Source: Corynespora cassiicola (taxonomy: Eukaryota > Ascomycota > Dothideomycetes > Pleosporales > Corynesporascaceae). From it: 64,000 nt of DNA. Below, in pieces: positions 23,454 through 33,754 of this stretch. The stretch spans positions 1 to 64,000 of the forward strand of contig JAEUWY010000014.1 of the NCBI GenBank assembly GCA_022059125.1, read 5' to 3'. The stretch's first letter is position 1. The number at the start of each line of letters is the position of its first letter. The notes under the pieces were generated by a model. The model had not been told where the DNA came from and made no database searches. It worked only from the letters and a program-made list of their open reading frames with translations. The position numbers were made by a program, and so were the translations under genes.

Positions 23454-24561
23454 ACAAAATGTGAAATCATCGGCTTTGAGGGGTTCCGGTCACGCTATTT
23501 ACTAAGGTGTACCGTTATAAGCACATCTGCGAAAATCATATCAACCTGTTAAAGTTAATTATAAAAATAAAGTTTAGCACTTATCCCTTTTGCATATTGA
23601 TCTAGAATACTGTCTCTGCTTTCAAGTTGCTCTTTAAGACAGTGTATATTCTGGACAGCTTTCTTAAAAAAACTCATATATTTGTCACACAATTGGTTTG
23701 CACGGAAAGCATGTTAATAACCCCACATTATATTAGCTATAGAGCTTTAACTGCTCAGCAACAGACTAGCGAAATAGAGTAGAAGTTTTCGGCAAAAGCA
23801 GAGAAAAAAACAGTAATCTATTTTACTAGTTTTAATATAGCTTTTATAAGTTTTATAAAAGTAGATTTAGAAAAGCGGAGACTTAGATACCTATAAATAG
23901 GCTAATCAGCATAGCTATAATTAAAATTATTTTTTAACTTATTAAAATTTTATACAGCTACTAATACTATAAAAAATCTCTGCTATAGCTGCTAAATCTG
24001 TTTTTACTAAACATACAGCGATAGTAACTTGCCTTTTGATCCGATGCTGCACGAATGCCAATCACCCGGCTTTTCCGATTAGCCAGTTGTCGGGTTTGAC
24101 TACTAGCCCTGGACTGAGATATGAATTGTGGAATGTACTTGTGTATTTTATTTGTGGCGTGCTTCCTCCCTTAAGGCAGTATAAGAAAATTCGATCATGA
24201 TACTGGAGGAGAGTTAATTGGCATGATTCCGAGTTGGTAAAGAGCCCGCTGATGAGTCATTGGCTGGACATCAAAGAATTAAAGAAAAGAGATCACTACA
24301 CCCTTCAGCGGATCGCTTGTTCTCGGAACAAAACAGCTCAATTGTGGTGGTGAGCTGAGCAGGCAAGGCTGACTCTGCGTTCAAGGCTGGGTTTACCTCA
24401 AATACTACTATATACAACCCCCGCAAGCTTAGTGCTTATGTAGACATTGATAAATGCTTGGCACTACTCAATGGCTTATTATCAGGAATGCTATTGGAGA
24501 TAGAGCGTAGTCAGCTGATTTACATATTGCTAGGCACCTTAGTGGCAGTAAATGGGACAAT
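23454..24561. other. Gene-free region with a small AT-rich island
   Basis: No gene was recognised. An island at about 23725-24015 has the same CA-poor, TA-rich look as the large block, and contains a short inverted repeat cttttataa/ttataaaag near 23848. It is probably a decayed repeat fragment that matches none of the elements identified here. The rest has normal composition. Confidence 0.45.
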
Positions 24562-25811
24562 CTACAAGTAGTTTTCCCTCGTTCCTTGCCTTGCACTTCG
24601 GTAGATGGCATCAATCATTCTATGCCTCACCAATGCATCCTCAAATGTCGTAACACTTTGCCCCTCGTCCAGTCCAACGCCAGCCAAGGCTTCCCAAGCC
24701 TTGCCCGTATTGTATGAGAAATCAGGTGCCTTTCCGACCTGTACTTCTTCCAATTTTTGAGATGCGCCCCCTTCCACACCGTACAAGGCCGCTTCCGGGT
24801 CGTGCGTGGCTAATTTGATGGTTGGTTGATACATTTGAATGTGGCCACCCATCGATCCTCCTTCAAGCAAGAGCGAGCCTTCTGTACCATTAATCTCCCA
24901 TACAAATTCACGGTTCGTGCGCGATAGACCTGGGGCATATGTTACGTTCACGATACCGTTGCCCTCGACGAGAGTACCGGTCATGCTGATATAGTCGTGC
25001 GATGTCTTGGCAACAGGCTCCCCCGAGGGCTTCAAATCGGCACCTAGGAGGGTGACCTCTGGATTGTTGTTGGCTACGGTTGCCGAAATGTCCTTGAGCT
25101 CGCCCAGCACGAAACATAGAGCATCGACCGCATGGCCGAATGGAACTGTAACCAAGTTGACACCGTTTTCAATCGGAAGCCCAACTCGGAAGTTCTCCGT
25201 TATTAACGAGCCGAAAAGGATTGCGTGACCGTACCTGGCAAAGTTTAGCGATTTTGGGAGAGCCCGCTTGGAAGGATTGGAACGTACATGGTCGAGCCAA
25301 TGATTCTGCCGAGCTTGCCAGAAGCGACCATCGCCTTGGCTTTGAGAATCGATGGATCTTGGCGCGCTTGCAAGCCCACCATAGTCCGAACACCTTTCTC
25401 TTTCGCCAAATGGGTGAGCTCCTCTGCTTCAGCTAGATTGCGGGCAAGTGGCCACTCTGAAAAAACAATCTTTTCTGCTTCAAGGGCTGGGCGGATCAAC
25501 TTGTAGTGCTCGGGAACATTAACACTGACGGCTACAATGTCGACATTCGGGTCCGAGGCAATGGCGGACGGGTTATCGTGCGCAGTAATTTTTTCTAAAG
25601 AATAGGCCTTTGCAGAAGCTTCGGCAGCCGCTTTGGAGCTATTTTGGAGCGCGCTGATTGTATACAAACGTGAATTTTGCAAGTATCCAAGATGAGAGCG
25701 AGAAGCCCAGGAGCTGAAAGACATGTAAGCGGACTGAACAAAGCTTTTGCCTGTGGATATTTACCCTTTCGCAGAGAGGCCGATAAGACCGATGCGCTTC
25801 GGCTCGCCCAT
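24562..25811 (-). CDS. Gfo/Idh/MocA-family NAD(P)-dependent oxidoreductase (3 exons)
   Basis: Minus-strand exons 25811-25765, 25713-25288 and 25234-24562 join in frame to 381 residues (introns 51 and 53 bp, GT..AG). The N-terminal Rossmann fold starts KRIGLIGLSAKG, with the glycine-rich nucleotide loop crossing the first intron, followed by DIVAVSVNVPEHYKLIRPAL and the EKIVFSEWPLA strand where the family has its EKP-like motif. The C-terminal domain carries the substrate-binding beta-sheet. Relatives oxidise or reduce sugars, inositols and galactose derivatives; the Trp in EWP instead of Lys (EKP) is noteworthy because that lysine is often catalytic. It is probably cytosolic. Substrate is not predictable. 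It is separated from neighbours by more than 1 kb on both sides. Confidence 0.87.
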
Positions 25812-27043
25812 GGTGGAGTGGGTATCGGTTGGAATAGTACGGAATGGATGCTGCTTTTATTTGGATCTGCCTAGACAATGAGTCCAGAGGGTAAGATGCA
25901 AACGCGGCAGAAGTGTATTATGTCTCTCTTGCGATTCCTAACTGTCCATGGAGTCTCTTCTGAAATCTAGGTTTGCGGATTTTACGGCATTAATTAATGA
26001 TCGATGCTACAGCTAATTTCACGGTGCAAACTTTAGCTGGGCTACCGCAATTTGTCCGGATCTTAGCGACATGCGTTGTAGGGTACAATAATCACCCACA
26101 AGGAGGTTATGAGCTAACAATAAGCTAATGAGGCTCTAGTAAAAGCCCTAAAATACACTGTAGAAAGATGTATAGGCTTTAGAGGTGACAATTCCCTGCT
26201 TATGGCAAAGTGCCGGCCCTTCTCTAACTTGTGCGGTGAGCACGCTCCCATACTCCAAGGTTTCCAATCGCTTATAAATCAACAGTCTTCAACAGCTCTT
26301 CGATCGCGACAGCTTCATTTAATTTTATTTGAAATTCGTCAGTAATCGCCTTGGGCAACTAGGTGATGCGAAATGCCGCCGAACGCGACAAGCTCAGCGC
26401 TGAGCTCAGCGGCGTGCTCTGCTTCGAGATGGAGGCCGATGAACAGCCCTCCGTGTCTTGTGGTGCGCAGCATCTGCGACCATGCCGACTCGCACGAGAG
26501 CAAGAGTTGGCAAGCGTATGCAACGGCGGCGGCGTAGGCGAAACAGGCGTGTCGCACCTTCACGTGGTGGGATGAGTGGTCTCATGTAGAAAATCGGTGT
26601 ATTGTTCTTGGTTTGCACTCCAGTCTGGCTGTCCACAGAAACCGCACGGCAAACCAATGCAGATGATCCTGGCGTGCGACAGCTCTATACAACTCGCAGC
26701 CCATCGCCCTGGATCGCATACACAATGGCGTTTACATACCGCTGAGTCGCGCTATTGCTTCAAGCTGCACGCCTGCTTGAGACAACAGCAACACAGGCAC
26801 TCTCTATCTGCTCACTCAAATAGCAGCAAAGGCTAAGCCGTAATAGCTTTTCCAGGGGGGCCAGCCACGGTCCTAAGATGCAATCCTTGGCGCTGAAGCG
26901 AAAGACTCGACGTACGACATGCATTTGGTTTTGCTGGAGGACGGCCAACGATTCGGGAGACCGCAGGAAGTGCCACGGCCGTGCGTAACAGGACGTACGT
27001 TTAGACGCATCTCGGCCGATCTTGTTTGGGATTCTCGACGGGA
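25812..27043. other. Gene-free region
   Basis: Short open frames on both strands overlap one another and resemble no family. A 16-bp perfect palindrome, agctcagcgctgagct, lies at 26391-26406. No promoter or RNA gene was recognised. Confidence 0.4.
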
Positions 27044-27270
27044 GCTAGACAAGGTTTCGGCGGCTGTGATCTGAGTGTCAGCCAATCGCAGTCAAGTGCC
27101 TGCGAACCAGCCAATGAAGAGACGCACCCGGCGAGTTCATCAAACTTCACACATTGACCGAGGAAGCTGTACGATTCCTTCGTTACCCATTGTCAGCTCC
27201 TTGGCCCCGGACGAGCAAAAATGCGCGGGGTGGTTTGTGCAGCACACAGCAGCGTGGATGTCCGGCCGTA
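27044..27270 (+). pseudogene. Inverted decayed partial copy of the Zn2Cys6 regulator gene
   Basis: The first ~85 bp (gctagacaaggtttcggcgg at 27044, then accagccaat and gacgcacccggcgag) match, inverted, the promoter of the regulator gene at 31641-31739. The following coding part reads PIVSSLAPDEQKCAGWFV then QHTAAWMSG, matching PINLGSLTSGEQEYAEWFV then CNTAIRMSG of the intact regulator. The intervening segment with the zinc cluster is missing, and stop codons follow just after the SG residues. It is therefore a non-functional fragment arising from duplication and deletion. Confidence 0.72.
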
Positions 27271-28031
27271 GACGATAGTAAGCCGAAGATGTTGTAATAC
27301 ATGGCATTGTGCGCGACTTTGGCCTTCCCACACCCCCCTGCAAGAGCCTTGGGCGAGCCATCTTGTACTGCAACTACAGCCATCGGCGGCATAGGCTACC
27401 ACTACGCATGCACAGTCACGTGGAAATCAGCCAAGACTACCTAGGTAGGTACTCAGTGGCGCTAATTGGACATGTACATTGGTCACATGACCATCGCCTT
27501 CATCGCCCATCTTGATATCATGCAAATCAGCGTCTACAAGTGGGGTCTACTGGGCACGGTCGCAGTAGGTTGTTGCCAGGCATTTAATCCAGATTTCGCT
27601 AATGTAAACAAAAGATGCCGGCAAGGAAAGAGCACATCTTCATGGTTTTGCTTAGCAAGTTCGTGACAAATGACCTTCAGAAAGTCCGGGCAGCCCATGG
27701 GCCCCATCCGCTGATCACGTACATCGGCATAATATCCAAATATCGGTGAAATTACATGGAAATACGTGCTCGCCATGGTGAGGCTAGATGCGGTGCCACG
27801 CTAGACTAGAGCTTTGTTTTTCGTCCGGACTATAGAGAGTCACGCCGGGTGTTATTCCGAGCAACAGCAGAAGACAGATGAGTAAAGATGATGGTCATCA
27901 GGAAAAGGTGTATTTAACGGCCGCTGTTCTCACTCTCAGTAGAATCTCTATCAACGTCCTTCTTTTGATTTTATTGTGTATACCTACATCCAGACTGTCT
28001 CTTGCGTCACTCTATATCTCAGGTCTTCAAG
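27271..28031. other. Gene-free region upstream of the crotonase gene
   Basis: No recognisable gene. It contains the self-complementary stretch acctaggtaggt near 27438-27449. The last part carries the crotonase leader and should include its promoter. Confidence 0.4.
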
Positions 28032-29009
28032 ATGATTTCACCCTGGCTGAACATTCCACTCGTCTCCTTGCTTCTTCATTCTGCTGCATCTCTCAATCTT
28101 CCGACTTACTCTGGACTTCGGACCGACCAATCCAAGGTGGGAGTGCTTGAGATCGGTTTCAATAGCACTACCTCGCAAATCAATGCCTGGGGCCAGGAAT
28201 TCGTGTCCGGTCTCACAGATATCGTCCATCGGCTTCAGAACAACACCGAGATCAAAGTCCTCCTGTTCAAGAGCGATGTTCCCCAGTACTTCATCCCTCA
28301 TCTGGATATCCTGATCAATCCACCCGGTAAGGAATCATTCTAGGGGTTGTCATCACTGCCCGCCCTTCCCTACCCCCCAATTTTACATTCCACGAGGTGC
28401 AGGCTGACCATATAAGACCCGACGATAGTGGGTCAAACTGTGGATCTAATCCACAACCTAACGAGCCTCCCGCAAGTCAGCATTGCTGCCGTCAACGGTG
28501 TAGCACGTGGCGGCGGCAACGAGTTTCTTACCGCCCTTGACATGCGCTTCGCAACCAAAACTCACGCACGGTTCGGACAGCCAGAAGTCGGATCGGGAAT
28601 CATACCAGGCGCGGGAGGGAGCCAGTTCCTGCCTGGACTAATCGGACGTGGACGTGCAATGGAGTACATTCTAAGTAGCAAGGATATCACCGCCCAAGAT
28701 GCAGAGCGAATAGGCTGGATTAACAAGGCTTTCGATTCCGAGCAACAGATGGATGCCTACATTGACGAACTCACGTCACGCATTGCCTTGTTCCCGGTCT
28801 ACGCACTTGGACTGGCTAAGCAATCCATCAATACCCGCACGAAGCCCTCACTGGATGAGCTTCATGCGGATGTGAACAGATACCTGGAATCCGCAGCCAA
28901 TCCTATCGCCCAAGCCCTCGGTCCCAGGACGGCAGCGTTGATCAACAACCAATCGCCTGGAAACGAAGAACTGTTCTTGGGAGACTATATCCTATCTCTT
29001 TGGGAGTAG
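28032..29009 (+). CDS. Enoyl-CoA hydratase/isomerase (crotonase) family protein (2 exons)
   Basis: Exons 28032-28326 and 28429-29009 (intron 102 bp, GT..AG) give 291 residues. The start is the first ATG in frame. The crotonase core is clear: the oxyanion-hole segment AAVNGVARGGGNEF with the GGG turn, and GSGIIPGAGGSQFLPGLIG, where the family carries catalytic acids, followed by RAMEYILSSKDITAQDAERIGWINK. The unusual feature is the first ~22 residues (MISPWLNIPLVSLLLHSAAS), which look like a secretion signal rather than a mitochondrial presequence. No PTS1 tripeptide ends the protein (SLWE). It may thus act in the secretory pathway or be membrane-associated, or the leader may mislead. It probably acts on a CoA thioester or similar enolisable substrate. 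Confidence 0.83.
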
Positions 29010-29854
29010 TTCAGTCTGGCGAGAGAATACATGGCGACAATGAAAGGGTGGGGCCCGTAGATGGTAGTAATGAAGTGGGCATTGGACTGGATGAAATATC
29101 ATCAGCAGAAATCGTGCCTGTGGGAGATTTCATCGAAGCTGATGCAGAGATGGGGTTTTATCTACTTTACTTAGAAAGCTCTGACTGTTTTCAGCGTGAA
29201 TAAGGAAATCTTGTGTCTAATACAGAGTATTGGCCGTCCGCGTGAACTCGCGCTGCCCGCGTGCTGCCGCCTGTTGTTACCTACGCTGCCGTGTATTCTG
29301 CCTACCTCTCTTTTCTGCAAACGTTTCTAACTACTTGTATCCATTTATTAGCGAACAACCTAGTTCTCATGCTCCTTCTCCCCACCGTTAGACTTGTTGT
29401 TTCTATTAGTCATTTCAATCTGACGTATTCTACGGGCGAGTGGCAGGCATGAGCGTTGCCAAAACCCTATGCGACAGCTTTAGTTCTCAAGCCATACCAG
29501 AAGGCACAATTCGATTACATCTGAATGGTAGGTGTGAGGAATAATAACGAGGACTGTTTTGATTCCAATGAGTATGCCTGGCTAGATAGATATCTGTCGT
29601 GAACACCGCGTATTATCCTAAGCTGTTACCCTGATCCAGCTATCTACAGGAACTGCACCGCAAGCTTACTGATACAGACCACCATTCATGGCAAGCGACA
29701 GCTCATGAATCTAGCAATGTATCACTCATAAGCCTGATACGCACCTCGTACTACAACTACATATGTCAGATATCACGGTAGCTGAAGCGTAGATGTAACA
29801 GGTGTTGGATACGCGTATATATAAGGCGTTTCACCTACCTACATAACAATCAAT
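29010..29854. other. Convergent intergenic region
   Basis: It separates the 3' ends of the crotonase gene (plus) and the regulator gene (minus). Open frames here are short and unconvincing; it probably holds both 3' UTRs. Confidence 0.45.
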
Positions 29855-31528
29855 TCAATCACAAACTTTTACGCCGACATAACCCTTACCTGATACAAAG
29901 ACGAACTCCCTTTTGAACGAGCCCCACGATCCATTGGCCTGCCGGTGCCCACATACCACCATGACCTTTCCCATCGGCTCGTCTGGCAGCGTGATGTTGA
30001 CCTGCTGCACCCGAAGGCAACCGGGTATCACGATCTGCGGCGGATCTCCTGCCAGTGGGAATCCGTAAGCACCCATGGGAAACTCATTCTGCGCCCGATT
30101 GTCTTCATAACGAATCACTTCCTCTGCCACTGCCGCCGCGAGCGTCGCATCCCAGATGCCTTCTCGATGGTCCAAAACCCTCAGCAGCTTGGCAGCCTGC
30201 GTCCTCACGCATAGTGCGCGGCATTTGAGAGCTGCATAGAACAGCGGTGGGATGAATCCCATATCGGCGCTGAAGTGGTAGCGGTCGCAGCCAATATATG
30301 CTGGGGTGTCGCTGACTTTCTGCGGGGATACAAACTCAATGAGCTCGAAGCTTTGCTGTACGAGCGTCCTAAACAAGTGCGTGTGGCGATCAAATACAAA
30401 TTCGTCTTCGCCGCGGAGACACGTTTCGGATAGAATGCTGGCCAGGGTGTGATGCACGGAGAGGAAGCGCAGTGCCTTGTTGTCACGTTGCGTTACCTGT
30501 GCGAAGGCACCAAACACCCGCGCCTTCAGTATGTCGTAGGAGGCTTTCCACGTGTGCAATTCTTCGCAGATGCGCCGCTGGCAGAGTAACAGGTCAGTGA
30601 GCGAACGATCATCTTTGCGGCGGAGATGCTGTGCCGTAAGATGATGGGTAGCGCTCAGTAGGCGATCCAGATGCTGCCGTGCTTGGGAGATGGACTCGTA
30701 TCGGATTGGTGGAGGGAAACGGAGTGGTGGGGGCAGATGCTGTACATAAAGACATGGGATGGGATATTGGAACAAGGCACTGTGAGTGTTCAAGGTGAAG
30801 AACACCTCGTACAGCCAGCTGTCCTCGTAGTTGCCTTCCGTAGTAGCTATCTGATCAAGTAGCCTCAATCCGTTGGACAGATGCGTGTAGCCAGCGTCAA
30901 GCTGGCCGCGGATGAATTCCAAGCATGCAAATATCATGCAACCCATGAGAAGTACGCGCACAGATGCCTTGTCTGTGCTGGAAAAGAGGGGGCGGACATG
31001 TTTGATGGCTTTGTTGTATTGACGGAGGATGAAGCGCTCCTCATCATCCAACCTTGGCTCGACCTTTGGAAATGGGTCGAGCCTGAGGGAGCTTCTCTTT
31101 TCAGCTGCAGCCAAGGCTACCGCCGCGTGAAGCACGGCCGGCTCATGAATATTGGCTTGCAGAACGAGCCTATGCCAGAACGTAGAATCAAAAGCGCCAG
31201 ACATCCGTATTGCTGTGTTGCACACAAACCACTCCGCGTACTCCTGCTCGCCCGAAGTCAATGACCCCAAGTTGATGGGTAGGATGGATCGCGGGATGGG
31301 TAGTGGTCCTCTGGCCACCGGCGGCTGATGGCCAAAAGGATTGTTTCCCCCGCCCCAAACGCCATAGCCTTCACAGACTCGGCCGGTGGAGGCGCATCGT
31401 TTGCAGGCAGGGCGACTGCTGTCGCACTTGACCTTCCGGACCCTTCCTGATCTTAAACCATTGCCCATAGATTGCGATCCGAGGGCGAGCCCTTACCTGC
31501 ATGTCCCACAGCGGGTGTTCCTTCGCAT
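29855..31528 (-). CDS. Zn2Cys6 fungal transcription factor (2 exons)
   Basis: Minus-strand exons 31528-31497 and 31442-29855 (intron 54 bp) give 539 residues. The first exon supplies MRRNTRCGTCR, so the full zinc cluster is C7-x2-C10-x6-C17-x6-C24-x2-C27-x6-C34, canonical for a binuclear zinc cluster DNA-binding domain. Splicing at the AAG acceptor (31443) is needed for the x6 spacing; two other AGs nearby break it. The middle region (LGSLTSGEQEYAEWF then a helical block around residues 80-230) is the fungal-specific regulatory domain. A nuclear role is expected. Targets are unknown; nearest candidates are the crotonase and the SDR. A decayed inverted copy of its promoter and 5' coding part lies at 27044-27270. 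Confidence 0.86.
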
Positions 31529-32716
31529 CCCTCGGCTTCGTTACTCGTCTTCGCTTGCTTGGTCCTTGGGTGAGCTTGGGTGACGGGCGGACGGACGGAC
31601 GGACGGGACCGCACAGCTTACCCTGTAAATATGTAGGGTCGATGGGCTCGCCGGGTGCGCCGCTTTATTGGCTGGCTCGTGAATTGTCGGTCTTGGTTGG
31701 TGATGTCTCTGAGCCTCAGCCGCCGAAACCTTGTCTAGCTAGTTTCGGCTCACAGCGTCCCCGGTAAATGCGCGAGGTCGTGCGCGAGGTCGATGGTCGC
31801 TCTGGCCGCGCTATTTGATTGGCTGGCTCGCAGGCGCACCATCACGATTGGCTGATGCGGAGGGCAGCCACCCAAGCTTCGTCTAACGTTAGTTCCCGTT
31901 CGCAACCGCTCATCTTACGCATGATCGATTCATGCGTCTCGCAGTGCCCCCTGGCCGTGACGGTACTCCCCGTACTGAGTCTCCTCGTGCCGTACACCCA
32001 AATGACCTGTACAGCATCCGTAAACTTGCCCTGCAGTTGCTGTTTAGACAGCTAGGCTTTGTCGTATTCTAACATGCTAGTCGAATATGGCCCACTTGCG
32101 GTGCACCATCCGCATAGGTACATAAACTCCAAACTGTACATCAACGTAAGCAGTCGATGCGCATTTGTCATTTAGGAAAAAATGAAGAGAAGAGGGGAAA
32201 GTGCTTGACCTAGTTAGCGTGAGTCCAGTTAGGTTGCTAATTTAGTAGAAGCATTGAAAAAAGTAGAGCGAGGTCAGCCAAGCCATCCGCTTGTTTCCTT
32301 GGAAGGGCCGAAACAGCATACTCTTAGCAGTCACTTCGGGACCTTGGTGTCCACGTCTCCATTTGTGCATTTGTCAGAGGTCATAAGAGGCACTGGCTAG
32401 GGAAGATGTATTACCAACCCAAGCCGCAAGACGATACATTGTGGTCCGCGATAGGTGCTTGCCAAACGAGAGATGGACGGACAAGTTTTGGTCCGCAGTA
32501 TCACGTCCACCTATATGACATATTCTAGTGCAGTAGGATAGTTTCGGGATAGCCGTAGCCAAGTTAGCAGTCTACGAAATAGCTCGGCTGTATAAGAGAC
32601 GCATGCTCTGCATCTTTCCATGTACCAACATTCTGCATTCATTCCATCAAACATCTGACCTCTAAGTCCAAGACTACCCTTAAGCAGACACGAAGGAAGC
32701 TGGATCATCATTCAAT
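31529..32716. promoter_or_regulatory. Divergent upstream region of regulator and SDR genes
   Basis: The gap holds three ATTGG/CCAAT boxes (near 31668, 31820 and 31846), two of them in a repeated attggctggctcg context, the sort of site bound by the CCAAT-binding complex. The stretch 31641-31739 recurs inverted at 27044-27130. A TATA-like tgtataaga lies near 32589, about 125 bp upstream of the SDR start. No gene was seen. Confidence 0.5.
31588..31605. repeat. CGGA microsatellite in regulator leader
   Basis: Four to five tandem CGGA units lie 60-77 bp upstream of the regulator start codon. On the gene strand they read TCCG. Confidence 0.75.
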
Positions 32717-33754
32717 ATGGCTTCCAACCCACACTTCGACGATAAAACCAGTGCTCTCGAGGTCGCCCATGCCTACGCTTCCCAAGCTCAGGGCAAGATT
32801 GTCCTGGTTACTGGCGTATCTAAGGATGGAATCGGGGAAGCCACTGCTCGAGCTTTTGCTGCTGGCGGTGCTTCTATCGTCATCATCACTGGCCGAGATG
32901 ATTCTCGTCTGTCAGCCATCACCAACGCCCTTTCTAACGACTTCCAATCGGTCAAATTCCTGCCTCACAAACTCGATCTCACCTCCCTCTCTGCCGTCCA
33001 CGAGTCTGCGAACACGATTCTCAACAACGAAAAGATCCCTAGAATCGATATCCTGGTCGCAAACGCAGGGGGATCATTCCATGGCCCAAAAACAGTCACG
33101 TCCGATGGCCTTGAGACTCATTTCGCCGTCAACCACCTCGGCCACTTCCTCTTCATCACCACCATCCTCCCAAAATTGCGTGCCGCAGCGAAAGCTTCGC
33201 CAAAAGGCGCAACTCGCGTAGTGGTAGTGAGCAGTCTAGCCGTGGTCGTGTCTCCTTTCCGCTTCTCTGACTACAACTTCGAGGGCAAGCCCTTGGCAGA
33301 GGACGAAAAACCCAACTGGGACATTCTCAAGCAACTCATGGGATTGGAAAGGGGAAATGACCAGGCCTATAACGATGAAGTTGCATATGCGCAAAGCAAG
33401 ACTGCAAACAGTCTTTTTGCAGTGCATTGGAACACTCTCTATTCTCACGAAGGCATCAACGCGTTTGCACTACACCCGGGGGGAGTGCAGAGTCGCGCAG
33501 CAAAGCAGACAATTGGGAACTTGACAGAAGAGCAGAAGGCAAAGATAAAGATCCCATTCAACAAGAATATTGATCAAGGGGCTGCGACTACATTAGTGGC
33601 GGCACTAGACCCCAAGATTGAGCCAAGAGACGCTGCCTTTTTGAGTGACTGCCAGGCTCTTGAAGTGCCGCCATACGTGGTCAGCAAGGAAAAGGGCGAG
33701 AAGCTGTGGAAGCTAAGCGAGGAAATTGTTGCAGAAAAGCTGGGATCTAAATAG
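32717..33754 (+). CDS. Short-chain dehydrogenase/reductase, retinol-dehydrogenase-like
   Basis: This single-exon gene encodes 345 residues. The Rossmann nucleotide loop is TGVSKDGIG (T32-G40), followed by NAG (116-118), the catalytic Ser in VSS (172-173) and the YAQSK motif with Y224 and K228, so all SDR catalytic elements are present. The length and the extra segment between the Ser and Tyr motifs are typical of retinol dehydrogenase / WW-oxidoreductase-like fungal SDRs acting on alcohols or ketones of lipids and polyketides. TGR (59-61) in place of an acidic residue after beta-2 suggests NADP preference (inference). No targeting signal is visible. It is divergent from the Zn2Cys6 regulator, which is a plausible controller. 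Confidence 0.9.
   Translation: MASNPHFDDKTSALEVAHAYASQAQGKIVLVTGVSKDGIGEATARAFAAGGASIVIITGRDDSRLSAITNALSNDFQSVKFLPHKLDLTSLSAVHESANTILNNEKIPRIDILVANAGGSFHGPKTVTSDGLETHFAVNHLGHFLFITTILPKLRAAAKASPKGATRVVVVSSLAVVVSPFRFSDYNFEGKPLAEDEKPNWDILKQLMGLERGNDQAYNDEVAYAQSKTANSLFAVHWNTLYSHEGINAFALHPGGVQSRAAKQTIGNLTEEQKAKIKIPFNKNIDQGAATTLVAALDPKIEPRDAAFLSDCQALEVPPYVVSKEKGEKLWKLSEEIVAEKLGSK

Noticed and set aside
26391..26406. 16-bp perfect palindrome agctcagcgctgagct
   Set aside because: It is isolated, not near a start codon, and a palindrome of this size can occur by chance; no operator role can be supported.
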